This document shows, one piece after another, positions 1 to 7,798 of a stretch of DNA of 49,760 bases (within the stretch, counting starts at the first letter, position 1; each line of letters begins with the position of its first letter). The notes under the pieces are model-generated. The model was not told the DNA's origin, ran no database searches, and worked only from the letters and a program-made list of their open reading frames with translations. Source of the DNA: Achromobacter deleyi. GTDB lineage: Bacteria; Pseudomonadota; Gammaproteobacteria; Burkholderiales; Burkholderiaceae_B. The stretch spans positions 1-49,760 of the forward strand of contig NZ_CADIJO010000037.1 in the NCBI RefSeq assembly GCF_902859705.1. Direction: 5' to 3'. A program made the translations under genes and the position numbers.

Positions 1-59
1 TGTTCAGACAGATACCGCCGGACAGCGTCCAGCTTGAACTGCTCGTCGTACTTTGCCAT
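1..59 (-). CDS. IS3-family transposase OrfA, N-terminal fragment
   Basis: Partial gene running off the left edge. The 19 visible residues read MAKYDEQFKLDAVRRYLSE, the characteristic opening of the helix-turn-helix OrfA protein of IS150/IS3 elements, which binds the terminal repeats and is normally joined to OrfB (DDE integrase domain) by a -1 frameshift. No separate Shine-Dalgarno is visible except a G5 run that is buried in the upstream hairpin. Whether the element is intact cannot be judged here. Confidence 0.75.
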   Translation of the reverse strand, partial: MAKYDEQFKLDAVRRYLSE

Positions 60-61
60 GC

Positions 62-103
62 AAAAAACCCCCGAAGGTTGGATCAAAGTCCAACTTTCGG
101 GGG
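62..103 (-). terminator. Hairpin plus T6 run in the IS end, just before the transposase ATG
   Basis: Positions 68-82 and 89-103 form a 15-bp stem (one G-U pair) with a 6-nt loop. On the minus strand the stem is followed by six T residues and then, two bases later, by the transposase ATG. It has the form of an intrinsic terminator, and it would also sequester the only G-rich ribosome-binding stretch. This suits protection of the transposase from transcription entering from outside. Confidence 0.65.
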
Positions 104-144
104 TCAGTTCAGGCATGGCGGGTTTTTCGTGAAACCTGGCGGCC

Positions 145-849
145 TCAGTTGCGCACGTAGTAGATGCGCATGGCCTGCTGCTTCTGGGCGCCGTCCATCA
201 CGCGCAGCACCACGACCTTGGGGGTGAAGCCGTCGGGCAGCTTCAGTTGGCCCAGGGCATAGTCGTAGCGGTCGACATTGAGCGACGGGCCTTCCGGGGT
301 GACGGTGGCGGCGCGGCCGTTGGGGTAGCTGCCGTCGATGGAGAAGGTGAGCGTGCCTTTGAAGGGGGCGCCAGTGCGCTCTTCGCGCATCACCAGCACC
401 TGGTAGTCGAGCTGGCCGGGCTGGCGCTTGAAGGTGGCCGAGCGGATGCCCAGGTTGCCGCCGCGGGGATCGGGCGGCATGGCGTCCTGGAACAGGACCA
501 ATTCCTTGTTCTGGGTTTCGAGCTTGGCGCGGGCATCGGCCAGGTCGGCGGTGAGCTTTTCGTGGCCGGACTTGTTGGCATCGCGCTGCTGCGTGGCTTC
601 TTCGAGCTGGCTTTGCAGGCGCTGGTTCTCAAGCTTGGAGGCGCTGAGTTCGCTGTGCAATTGCTCGGATTGCTCGACGGTCAGGCGCTGCGGACCGTAG
701 TTGGTTTGCAGGAAGAGCACGCCGCCCGCGCCCAGGGCGATGCCCACCAGCAGCAGGACCAGCCAGCGCGGCATGCGGCGCGTGCGTTGGCCGGGTTGGT
801 ATACGGAGGGCTTGAATACGGCCCGTTGCGATCTTCCGAACATCCCCAT
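145..849 (-). CDS. DUF6776-like single-pass membrane protein with coiled coil
   Basis: 234 residues of unknown function. A basic N-terminus (about 1-28) is followed by one membrane segment (about 29-48), a coiled-coil stretch rich in Glu, Gln, Leu and Ala (about 58-120), and a C-terminal beta-rich region that would lie in the periplasm. This layout fits the DUF6776 family of betaproteobacteria, assigned from memory. Two ATG codons compete. The second, at 843, has AGGA six bases upstream and would remove two residues; the first has AGGAAG ten bases upstream. The gene stands alone, with the IS end just beyond its stop. Confidence 0.75.
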   Translation of the reverse strand: MGMFGRSQRAVFKPSVYQPGQRTRRMPRWLVLLLVGIALGAGGVLFLQTNYGPQRLTVEQSEQLHSELSASKLENQRLQSQLEEATQQRDANKSGHEKLTADLADARAKLETQNKELVLFQDAMPPDPRGGNLGIRSATFKRQPGQLDYQVLVMREERTGAPFKGTLTFSIDGSYPNGRAATVTPEGPSLNVDRYDYALGQLKLPDGFTPKVVVLRVMDGAQKQQAMRIYYVRN

Positions 850-1000
850 TCCTAGAAAACTTCCTGTGTGTTGCCTGGCTGTGCGCTGCGCGCGCGAGCC
901 AAAGCGTCAGAGAATACCCGGTTAACCCGGGGCGTTGGGCGCGCGGACAAGCCTCGTTGCGCACCTTGATATTGTGAAATATGTGGACATTGGTCGGGAC

Positions 1001-1687
1001 TCAAGCCGGGCGGGCAGCGAGCTGCGCGTCGAGGTCGGCCAACCGTTGGGGGGTGCCGACGTCTGTCCATCGGCCTGTATGGCGAGCGCCGCGGACCTTG
1101 TCCTGTTCCATGGCTTGCCGGAGCAGGGGGGCCAGTTTGGCGGTCGTGCCGGGGGCAATGCCCGCGAACAGGCTGGGATGGTAGACGCCGAAGCCGGAAT
1201 AGGTCAAACGGGGTTCGCCGTGGTCATGCACCCGGCCGCCCGGTTCCAGCACGAAATCGCCCGTGGGGTGGTGCGCCGGGTTGTCGACCATGAGCAGCCA
1301 GGCGCTGTCCGCCGTCAGGTTGGCGGCCAGGGCAGGGGCGGCGGCGACGTCCCAGTCGCACCAGATATCGCCGCTGATCACCAGAAACGGGGCCGGACCG
1401 AGCAGCGGCAGGGCCTGGGCGATGCCGCCAGCGGTTTCCAGCGCGGTGCCTTCCGGCGAATAGCGGATACGCACGCCGAAACCGGCGCCGTCGCCCAGGG
1501 CACGCTCGATTTCGTGCCCCAGCCAGGCGTGGTTGATGACCACATCGCGGATGCCGGCGGCAGCCAGGCGTTCCAGGTGCCAGACGATCAGCGGCTTGCC
1601 GCCGACCGGCAGCATGGGCTTGGGCAGGCGGTCGGTCAGCGGGCGCATGCGTTCGCCGCGTCCCGCGGCCAGGATCATGGCTCGCAT
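1001..1687 (-). CDS. murU: N-acetylmuramate alpha-1-phosphate uridylyltransferase
   Basis: 228 residues. The enzyme transfers UMP from UTP to MurNAc-1-phosphate, giving UDP-MurNAc in the cytoplasm. Together with AmgK it forms a cell-wall recycling shortcut that bypasses MurA, the fosfomycin target. The N-terminus MILAAGRGERMRPLTDRLPK is the nucleotidyltransferase signature, with the GxGxRxxPLT nucleotide loop and its Lys; VISGDIWCDWD carries the metal-binding Asp. The start is the ATG at 1687, which overlaps the amgK stop by one base (TGATG), so the two genes are translationally coupled. A much longer open frame upstream lies over amgK and is not the gene. Confidence 0.9.
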   Translation of the reverse strand: MRAMILAAGRGERMRPLTDRLPKPMLPVGGKPLIVWHLERLAAAGIRDVVINHAWLGHEIERALGDGAGFGVRIRYSPEGTALETAGGIAQALPLLGPAPFLVISGDIWCDWDVAAAPALAANLTADSAWLLMVDNPAHHPTGDFVLEPGGRVHDHGEPRLTYSGFGVYHPSLFAGIAPGTTAKLAPLLRQAMEQDKVRGARHTGRWTDVGTPQRLADLDAQLAARPA

Positions 1688-2727
1688 CAGAATGTGTACC
1701 CGACGCTGACCTGGCGGTCGTCCAGCTTGTCCAAGAGGCGCAGGAGGGGGGCGAACACGCCGTAGCGCTGCGCCACCTGGCGCACGTAGCCGTTCACGCG
1801 GGGCATGTGGGCCAGGTAATGGGCCTTGCCGTCGCGGTGGTTCAGGCGCGCGAACACGCCCAGGATGCGCAGGTTGCGCTGCAGCCCCATCCATTCGTAG
1901 GCGCGGTGGAATTCGGCGAAGTCGGCATCCACGGGCAGGCCGGCGGCGCGCGCCATTTCCCAGTAGCGGATGGCCCAGTCCAGTTGCTGGGGCTCTTCCC
2001 AGGTGGTGCGGGCGTCGGTGACCAGTGACGCCAGGTCATAGGTGATGGGCCCGGCCAGGGCGTCCTGGAAGTCGATGATACCCGGGTTGGGGCCATATTG
2101 CGGCTGGTCGCAGACCATCAGGTTGGGCGAGTGGAAGTCGCGGTGCACCAGCACGGTGGGCTGGTTGCCGTTGCTGGCGGACAGCAGGGCGAAGATCTTT
2201 TCCAGGGCCAGCGCGGTCTTGTCGTCGATGACGGCGCCATGGTGCTTTTGCACGTACCACTCGGGGAACAGCTTGAGTTCGTCGGCCAGCCGGGCGGTGT
2301 CGTAGTGGGCCAGGCCGGTGGTGGCCGACTGTTGCAGCCGCACCAGCGCGGCCAGGGCGTCGCGGTACAGCGATTGCAGGCGGGCGTCGTCCAGGCCTTC
2401 CTGAATGCGCTGGTAATAGGTCTGTTCGCCCAGGTCGGACAGCAGCAGCAGGCCCTGGTCCAGGTCTTGTGCCAGCACGGCGGGCACGTTCAGGCCGGCA
2501 TCGCGCAGCAGTTGCCCCACGTGCAGGAACGGGCGGCAGTCTTCGTGCTGGGGCGGGGCGTCCATGACAATCAGGGTGCGGCCGGCGGCGTCCAGGCGGA
2601 AATAGCGGCGGAAGCTGGCATCGGCGGAGGCGGGACGCAGCGTGTCCAGCGCCAGGCCCAGCTGGGCGGGCAGGCCTGCCAGCCAGGCGCGGATCTGCGC
2701 CAGGCGGGGGTCATGATCGTTTTTCAA
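1687..2727 (-). CDS. amgK: N-acetylmuramate/N-acetylglucosamine kinase
   Basis: 346 residues with an aminoglycoside phosphotransferase (APH) fold. It phosphorylates MurNAc (and GlcNAc) at the anomeric position to feed MurU. The visible motifs are VHRDFHSPNLM (catalytic Asp and the following Asn) and GIIDFQDALAGPITYDLASL (metal-binding DFQD). The start shown is a TTG giving MKNDHDPRLAQIRAW; no better in-frame ATG is visible, so the exact start is uncertain. The gene is divergent from lptD, as in Pseudomonas, where amgK-murU also neighbours lptD-surA. Confidence 0.9.
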   Translation of the reverse strand: MKNDHDPRLAQIRAWLAGLPAQLGLALDTLRPASADASFRRYFRLDAAGRTLIVMDAPPQHEDCRPFLHVGQLLRDAGLNVPAVLAQDLDQGLLLLSDLGEQTYYQRIQEGLDDARLQSLYRDALAALVRLQQSATTGLAHYDTARLADELKLFPEWYVQKHHGAVIDDKTALALEKIFALLSASNGNQPTVLVHRDFHSPNLMVCDQPQYGPNPGIIDFQDALAGPITYDLASLVTDARTTWEEPQQLDWAIRYWEMARAAGLPVDADFAEFHRAYEWMGLQRNLRILGVFARLNHRDGKAHYLAHMPRVNGYVRQVAQRYGVFAPLLRLLDKLDDRQVSVGYTF

Positions 2728-2807
2728 GGAAGATCCGTGTCAGAAGGGCAATATTGCTGAAATTTGGGTTCCGCGCACATAAGGCTGGGCGTCTGGCGCG
2801 GCTTCTC

Positions 2808-2813
2808 TATAAT
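2808..2813 (+). promoter_or_regulatory. Probable sigma-70 -10 box of the lptD promoter
   Basis: A perfect TATAAT lies 88 bases before the chosen lptD start. No good -35 is seen at the expected distance (CTGGGC sits 17 bp upstream), so the promoter may depend on an activator or have a weak -35. No E. coli-like sigma-E promoter was found in this 168-bp divergent gap. Confidence 0.45.
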
Positions 2814-2895
2814 ACCGGCTCGTTTCCGTTAGCATTGGCCCTTCTTGGGCGCCGGTGCCTGGTTCCCCCATCGTAAAAAAGGGCTGTTTTCACTC

Positions 2896-5295
2896 GTGCG
2901 CAAGGTTCGGTGGTTGATCCTATCTGCTATCAGCGTCGCCGGGGCCGCTCAGGCCCAGGGCAGCCAAGGTTCGGCTCCCTCATCGACGTCGATCACCGCG
3001 GCTCCCGAGCTGCGCACCTCCCCCGGGCTGCGGATGCACCGCCTGCCGGACGGGAATATCCCTGCCTACATGGAGGCCGACACGATCGAAGGTGATCCGG
3101 ACTCCGACCTGACGCTGACCGGCGCGGCGCAGGTGCGCCGCATCGACGGCGTGATCAAGGGCGACCGGATCAACTATCGCAAGGACACGGGCGACGTCGA
3201 CGTCCAGGGCAATGCGCGCATGATGCGCGATGGCACCCTGGTGACCGGTCCGACCGCCAAGTTCAACGTCGACAAGTATTCCGGCGAAGTCGAAAAGCCC
3301 AACTTCTGGCTGGGCGCCACGGGCGGCTTTGCCGTGGCCGACAAGGCCGACATCTTCAGCAAGTCGCAGATGCGGCTGCACACGGTGACCTACAGCGGCT
3401 GCGCTTGCGAGACGCCGTCCTGGTACATCAAGGCCAATACAGTCGACATCGACTTCGACGAAAACGAAGGCGTGGCCCGTAGCGGCGTGCTGTATTTCAA
3501 GGATGTGCCGATCCTGGCATCGCCCTACATGACCTTCCCGGTCAAGAAAGAGCGCAAGTCGGGCTTCTTGATGCCCACGTATGGCACCACCAGCAAGGGT
3601 GGCTTCGACTTTTCGCTGCCTTACTACCTGAACATTGCGCCGAACTACGACGCGACCATCCAGCCTCGCTATTTCTCCAAGCGCGGGCTGCAGATGGGCG
3701 GCGAGTTCCGCTATCTGGGTTGGGGATACAACGGCACGGTTGACGGCGCATACCTGCCCAACGACAACGTCAGTGGCAACGATCGCTGGATGTACTGGTG
3801 GCGGCATCAACAGTTACTGTCCGGTGGTTTCTACGCCGATTGGGACATCGCCAAGGTGTCCGACGACGACTACTTTCGAGACATTTCCCAGTTGGGCTTG
3901 AACCAGGCGTCGACCACCTATCTGCCGCAGCGGGCGCGGGTAGGCTGGGCGTCGACCTACTGGAGCGCTTACGCACAAGTCTACAAGTACCAGACCCTGC
4001 AAGATCCGGATGCGCTGCTGGCTCCGCCCTACGACAAAGAGCCGGAGCTCTACCTGCGTGGCGCCCGTTATGACTGGGGCGGTTTCGATGTCGATTGGAC
4101 TTCGACAGCGGTGCGTTTCAGCAAGCCGCTCTTGCTGGGTAATCGTAACGGCCCCAATGGCGACCGTCTGCAGACCTATCCGACGGTGTCCTATCCGATC
4201 GTCCGTCCGGGCTGGTTCGTGGTGCCGAAGGTGGGCGTCAACTACACGCAGTACCAGACCAGTTGGTACAACGGCGACTGGAACCGGTTGAACACCGATC
4301 CCAATAGCCCCAACTTCAACACGGCTTTCGGCTATCCGCGTTCGCAATCGCGCACGGTGCCCATCATGTCGCTGGATGCGGGCTTGATCTTCGAGCGCGA
4401 CACCACGCTGTTCGGCAAGGCGTCGACGCAAACGCTCGAACCCCGCCTGTACTACTTGCGCGTGCCGTATCGCGACCAATCCAAGATTCCGGTCTACGAC
4501 ACGTCGCTGTCCGACTTCAGCTTTTCGCAGGCTTTCGACGAGAACATCTATACCGGTGGCTGGGACCGCATTTCCAATGCCAACCAGCTGACCGCCGCGC
4601 TGACGACCCGCTGGCTCGACGCCTCGACCGGTTTCGAGCGCGCGTCCCTGGCCGTGGCGCAGCGCCTGTACTTCGCCGACCAGCAAGTGACCCTGCCTGG
4701 CGAAACGCCGCGTGAAAACGTGCGTTCCGACTTCCTGGTGGGCGCCAGCGCTGCGCTCACCGATACGTTCTCCACCGATGTGGCGGCGCAGTACAACCCC
4801 TACGACAACCGTTGGTCGCGCACGTTGCTGAGCGGCCGCTGGTCGCCGCAGCGCCTGACCACGATCGCCTTGGCGTATCGTTATCAGCGTGACCCGCAGA
4901 CGGGCGTGGCGTACCAGCCCCAAGGCCAGAACCAGATCAGCCTGGCGGTCCAGTGGCCGTTCACCAAGCGCTGGTATGGCGTGGGCCGGGTTGACTACTC
5001 GCTGCGCAATGGTCCTTCCAGCACCGTGAGCGGCACGACCGATTCCCCGCGTATCACGCAGGCCATTGCCGGCCTCGAATACAAGGGCAATTGCTGCTGG
5101 GTTGGCCGGATGGTGTTCCAGCGTTACGCCGTGTCCGCCACCGATGCCAATACGGCGCTGTTTTTCCAGCTTGAGTTGACCGGACTGGGTTCCCTGGGAA
5201 CCGATCCGATGAACCTGCTGAATAGAAGTATCCCCGGTTATTCGAACATCACCCCGCCTGTTCCTACCGGGACCACATTTGAAAGGTATGAATGA
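2896..5295 (+). CDS. lptD: LPS-assembly outer-membrane protein LptD
   Basis: About 799 residues. LptD forms the outer-membrane barrel that, plugged by LptE, inserts LPS into the outer leaflet. After a signal peptide (RKVRWLILSAISVAGAAQA) comes the periplasmic beta-jellyroll (LptA-like; EADTIEGDPDSDLTLTGAAQ onward), then a long beta-barrel. The GTG at 2896 is chosen because it places the signal peptide at the N-terminus and has AAAAAAGGG upstream; an in-frame TTG at 2845 would add 17 residues that spoil the signal sequence. Cysteines occur as a CxC pair (SGCACET) in the N-domain and a CC pair (KGNCCW) near the C-terminus. The gene overlaps surA by four bases (ATGA). Confidence 0.93.
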   Translation: MRKVRWLILSAISVAGAAQAQGSQGSAPSSTSITAAPELRTSPGLRMHRLPDGNIPAYMEADTIEGDPDSDLTLTGAAQVRRIDGVIKGDRINYRKDTGDVDVQGNARMMRDGTLVTGPTAKFNVDKYSGEVEKPNFWLGATGGFAVADKADIFSKSQMRLHTVTYSGCACETPSWYIKANTVDIDFDENEGVARSGVLYFKDVPILASPYMTFPVKKERKSGFLMPTYGTTSKGGFDFSLPYYLNIAPNYDATIQPRYFSKRGLQMGGEFRYLGWGYNGTVDGAYLPNDNVSGNDRWMYWWRHQQLLSGGFYADWDIAKVSDDDYFRDISQLGLNQASTTYLPQRARVGWASTYWSAYAQVYKYQTLQDPDALLAPPYDKEPELYLRGARYDWGGFDVDWTSTAVRFSKPLLLGNRNGPNGDRLQTYPTVSYPIVRPGWFVVPKVGVNYTQYQTSWYNGDWNRLNTDPNSPNFNTAFGYPRSQSRTVPIMSLDAGLIFERDTTLFGKASTQTLEPRLYYLRVPYRDQSKIPVYDTSLSDFSFSQAFDENIYTGGWDRISNANQLTAALTTRWLDASTGFERASLAVAQRLYFADQQVTLPGETPRENVRSDFLVGASAALTDTFSTDVAAQYNPYDNRWSRTLLSGRWSPQRLTTIALAYRYQRDPQTGVAYQPQGQNQISLAVQWPFTKRWYGVGRVDYSLRNGPSSTVSGTTDSPRITQAIAGLEYKGNCCWVGRMVFQRYAVSATDANTALFFQLELTGLGSLGTDPMNLLNRSIPGYSNITPPVPTGTTFERYE

Positions 5296-6866
5296 TGCGT
5301 AGGTTGCACTCTTTGCGTCGCTTCTCCGGCAACGCGCTGTTGCTGGCCGTTTGCGCCGCCTTCTCCGCCGCGCATGCGGCGGAGCCGACCGGCAAGGGCG
5401 GCAAGAACGCGCCCACCGCGCAGAAAGCCGCGCCGCAGCCTGCGGGCGAACAGTTCGTTGACGGCATTGCCGCCGTGGTCGACAAGGATGTGATCACCCT
5501 GCGCGAACTGCGCGACGCTTCGCTGCGCATTGCCGGCGAACTCAAGGCGCGTGGCATCCAGGTGCCTGACGACAAGACGCTGCAGCACCAGGTGTTGCAA
5601 CGCCTGATCATGGAACGGGTGCAGCGCCACGAAGCCGACCGCATGGGCATCCGCGTCGATGAAGCCCAGGTCGACCAGGCCATCAAGACCATCGCCGACC
5701 GCAACAAGATCACCGCCGCGCAACTGCGCCAGGAAATCGAGAAGTCCGGCACCACCTGGGACAGCTACCGCAAGTCGCTGCGCGACGAGATCCGTTCGGA
5801 TCGCCTGCGCCAGCGCGCGGTGGATTCCAACATCGTCATCTCCGATGCCGAAGTGGACGCCTTCCTGAAAGACCAGCGCCGCAACCCGGCGTTCGCTGCC
5901 GCTTCGCAGTCGGCCCAGCAGGCCGCGCAGCAGGCGCAGCCGGAAGCGGCGCCTGAACAGGCCGCCGCAGCCGCCGGCCCGATGCTCTACGCCGTGGCGC
6001 AGATCCTGGTGCGTGTGCCGGAAGGCTCGTCGCCGGACCAGGTGGCGGCCTTGCGCAAGAAGGCCGAAGATCTGCTGGCGCGCGCCAAGCGCGGCGACGA
6101 CTTCGCCAGCCTGGCCGCCGCCGGTTCCGACGGTCCCGAAGCCTTGCAGGGCGGAGTCATGGGCGTGCGTCCGCTGGACGGCTGGCCCGACCTGTTCGCC
6201 AAGGCCATCGCCAATCTGCAAAAAGGCCAGGTCAGCACGCTGCTGCAAAGCGGCAACGGCTTCCATATCCTGAAGGTCATGGACCGCGGCACGGCGCAGC
6301 CCGCGCCTAGCCGCACGGCCCGGGCACCGGCGCCCACGCCGGCGCCGCAGCCGCGTCCGCAGCCCCAGGCGCAAGCGCCGCAAGGCCCCGTGGAAGTGAT
6401 GCAGACGCACGCGCGCCACATCCTCATCAAGACCTCGACCGTCATGAGCGACGAGCTGGCTCGTCAGCGCCTGGAACAGGTGCGTCAGCGCCTGGTGGCC
6501 GGCGATGCCAAGTTCGAAGACATGGCGCGCCAGTACTCGCAGGACGCGACCGCGCCGCAGGGCGGCGATCTGGGCTGGCTGAACCCGGGCGAGACCGTGC
6601 CGCCCTTCGAGGCCGCCATGAACGCGCTCAAGCCGGGTGAAATCAGCCAACCGATCCAGACGCCGTTCGGCTGGCACCTGATCCAGGTCGAAGAGCGCCG
6701 CCAGCATGACGCTACCGATGATTTGGCGCGCATGAAGGCCCGCCAGATCCTGTTCGAGCGCCGCGCCCAACCCGCTTTTGAAGATTGGCTTGATCAACTG
6801 CGCGCCCAGGCGTACGTGGACAACCGTCTTGAAAAGCAGGACCGTATCAACCAGAACAACCGCTGA
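5292..6866 (+). CDS. surA: Periplasmic chaperone / peptidyl-prolyl isomerase SurA
   Basis: 524 residues, roughly 100 longer than E. coli SurA. It escorts outer-membrane proteins, including LptD, across the periplasm. Visible order: signal peptide (1-29), SurA N-domain (about 53-197, starting FVDGIAAVVDKDVITLREL), an Ala/Gln-rich linker (about 198-230), parvulin domain 1 (about 231-333), a Pro/Ala-rich linker (about 334-366), parvulin domain 2 (about 367-470, HARHILIK...GGDLGWLNPGE), and a C-terminal helix. The two linkers account for much of the extra length. The start overlaps the lptD stop (ATGATG), so the pair is an operon for outer-membrane biogenesis. Confidence 0.95.
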   Translation: MMRRLHSLRRFSGNALLLAVCAAFSAAHAAEPTGKGGKNAPTAQKAAPQPAGEQFVDGIAAVVDKDVITLRELRDASLRIAGELKARGIQVPDDKTLQHQVLQRLIMERVQRHEADRMGIRVDEAQVDQAIKTIADRNKITAAQLRQEIEKSGTTWDSYRKSLRDEIRSDRLRQRAVDSNIVISDAEVDAFLKDQRRNPAFAAASQSAQQAAQQAQPEAAPEQAAAAAGPMLYAVAQILVRVPEGSSPDQVAALRKKAEDLLARAKRGDDFASLAAAGSDGPEALQGGVMGVRPLDGWPDLFAKAIANLQKGQVSTLLQSGNGFHILKVMDRGTAQPAPSRTARAPAPTPAPQPRPQPQAQAPQGPVEVMQTHARHILIKTSTVMSDELARQRLEQVRQRLVAGDAKFEDMARQYSQDATAPQGGDLGWLNPGETVPPFEAAMNALKPGEISQPIQTPFGWHLIQVEERRQHDATDDLARMKARQILFERRAQPAFEDWLDQLRAQAYVDNRLEKQDRINQNNR

Positions 6867-6885
6867 TCACCAGCCCGGGCTTTTC

Positions 6886-7677
6886 ATGTCTTCACACCAG
6901 GCGCGCAAGCGCTTTGGCCAGAACTTCCTGACCGACGAGAGCGTGGTCGAGTCCATCGTCCGGGCGGTCGGACCCGCCCGCGACGATAACGTGGTCGAGA
7001 TCGGCCCCGGGCTGTCGGCCCTGACCCGGCCGCTGCTCGAACGGCTGAACCACCTGACCGCGGTTGAGATCGACCGCGACCTGGCGGCCCGCCTGCGCAA
7101 GCAGTTCGAGCCCGACCGCCTGACGGTGGTCGAGGCCGATGCCCTGACAGTGGATTTCTCGCAGTTCGGCAACGGCCTGCGGGTGGTGGGCAACCTGCCC
7201 TACAACATCTCCAGCCCGCTGCTGTTTCACCTGATGACCTGGGCTGACCATATCCGCGACCAGCATTTCATGCTGCAGCGCGAAGTGATCGACCGCATGG
7301 TGGCGCAGGCCGGCAGCGGCGATTTCAGCCGCCTGTCCGTGATGCTGCAATCGCGCTACCGCATGCACAAGCTGTTCGACGTGCCGCCCGAGGCCTTCGA
7401 TCCGCCGCCCAAGGTGGTGTCGGCCATCGTGCGCATGGTGCCGCTGCCGGCCGATCGCCTGCGGCCGGTCAGCGAGCGGGCCTTCGAAACCGTGGTGGCC
7501 CGCGCGTTTTCGCAGCGCCGCAAGATGCTGCGCCGGGTGTTGGCCGACTGGGCGCCGCAAGTGCCCTGGGAGGCGCTGGACATCGCGCCCACGGCACGCG
7601 CCGAGGATATCTCGGTGGATCGCTACATCCGCTTGTCGGATGCGCTGGTCGAGGCCGGTATTCTGCAACGCGGCTGA
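6886..7677 (+). CDS. rsmA: 16S rRNA (adenine1518/1519-N6) dimethyltransferase
   Basis: 263 residues. RsmA (KsgA) dimethylates two adjacent adenines in helix 45 of 16S rRNA, late in small-subunit assembly. The motifs are KRFGQNFLTDE at the N-terminus, VEIGPGLSALTRPLL (SAM-binding loop) and GNLPYNISSPLLFHL (catalytic motif IV, NLPY). The ATG at 6886 gives the standard N-terminus; an open frame extends upstream into surA but is not used. pdxA, which separates surA from rsmA in many gammaproteobacteria, is absent here. The gene is followed by a strong terminator. Confidence 0.95.
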   Translation: MSSHQARKRFGQNFLTDESVVESIVRAVGPARDDNVVEIGPGLSALTRPLLERLNHLTAVEIDRDLAARLRKQFEPDRLTVVEADALTVDFSQFGNGLRVVGNLPYNISSPLLFHLMTWADHIRDQHFMLQREVIDRMVAQAGSGDFSRLSVMLQSRYRMHKLFDVPPEAFDPPPKVVSAIVRMVPLPADRLRPVSERAFETVVARAFSQRRKMLRRVLADWAPQVPWEALDIAPTARAEDISVDRYIRLSDALVEAGILQRG

Positions 7678-7695
7678 TGCCGCATCGCCATCAAG

Positions 7696-7722
7696 AAAGC
7701 CCGCGTCGAGCGGGCTTTTTTT
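7696..7722 (+). terminator. Rho-independent terminator after rsmA
   Basis: A 7-bp stem AGCCCGC / GCGGGCT (7698-7704 and 7710-7716) with loop GTCGA is followed by seven T residues. It ends the lptD-surA-rsmA operon. Confidence 0.85.
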
Positions 7723-7798
7723 CGTGCCGGAAAAACGGCGTCGCGTTGGTGGTGCCGGGAAACGGCACAGCCAAAACAGCACAGCGAAAACGCGCGGG

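Larger units (their letters stand above)
1..111 (-). mobile_element. IS3-family insertion sequence, one end only
   Basis: Read on the minus strand the element begins at 111 with TGAACTGACCCCCGAAAGTT, which resembles the terminal inverted repeat of IS150-group IS3 elements (TGxACTG...CCCC..AAAGTTGGAC). About 50 nt inward lies the start of a transposase gene. The rest of the element lies beyond the left edge, so the other end and the target duplication cannot be seen. The insertion point is 33 nt past the stop of the DUF6776-like gene. Confidence 0.8.

Noticed and set aside
5238..6797. A 519-codon open frame opposite surA
   Set aside because: Antisense shadow of a confidently identified gene, with Arg/Gly/Ala-rich translation and no domain-like pattern.
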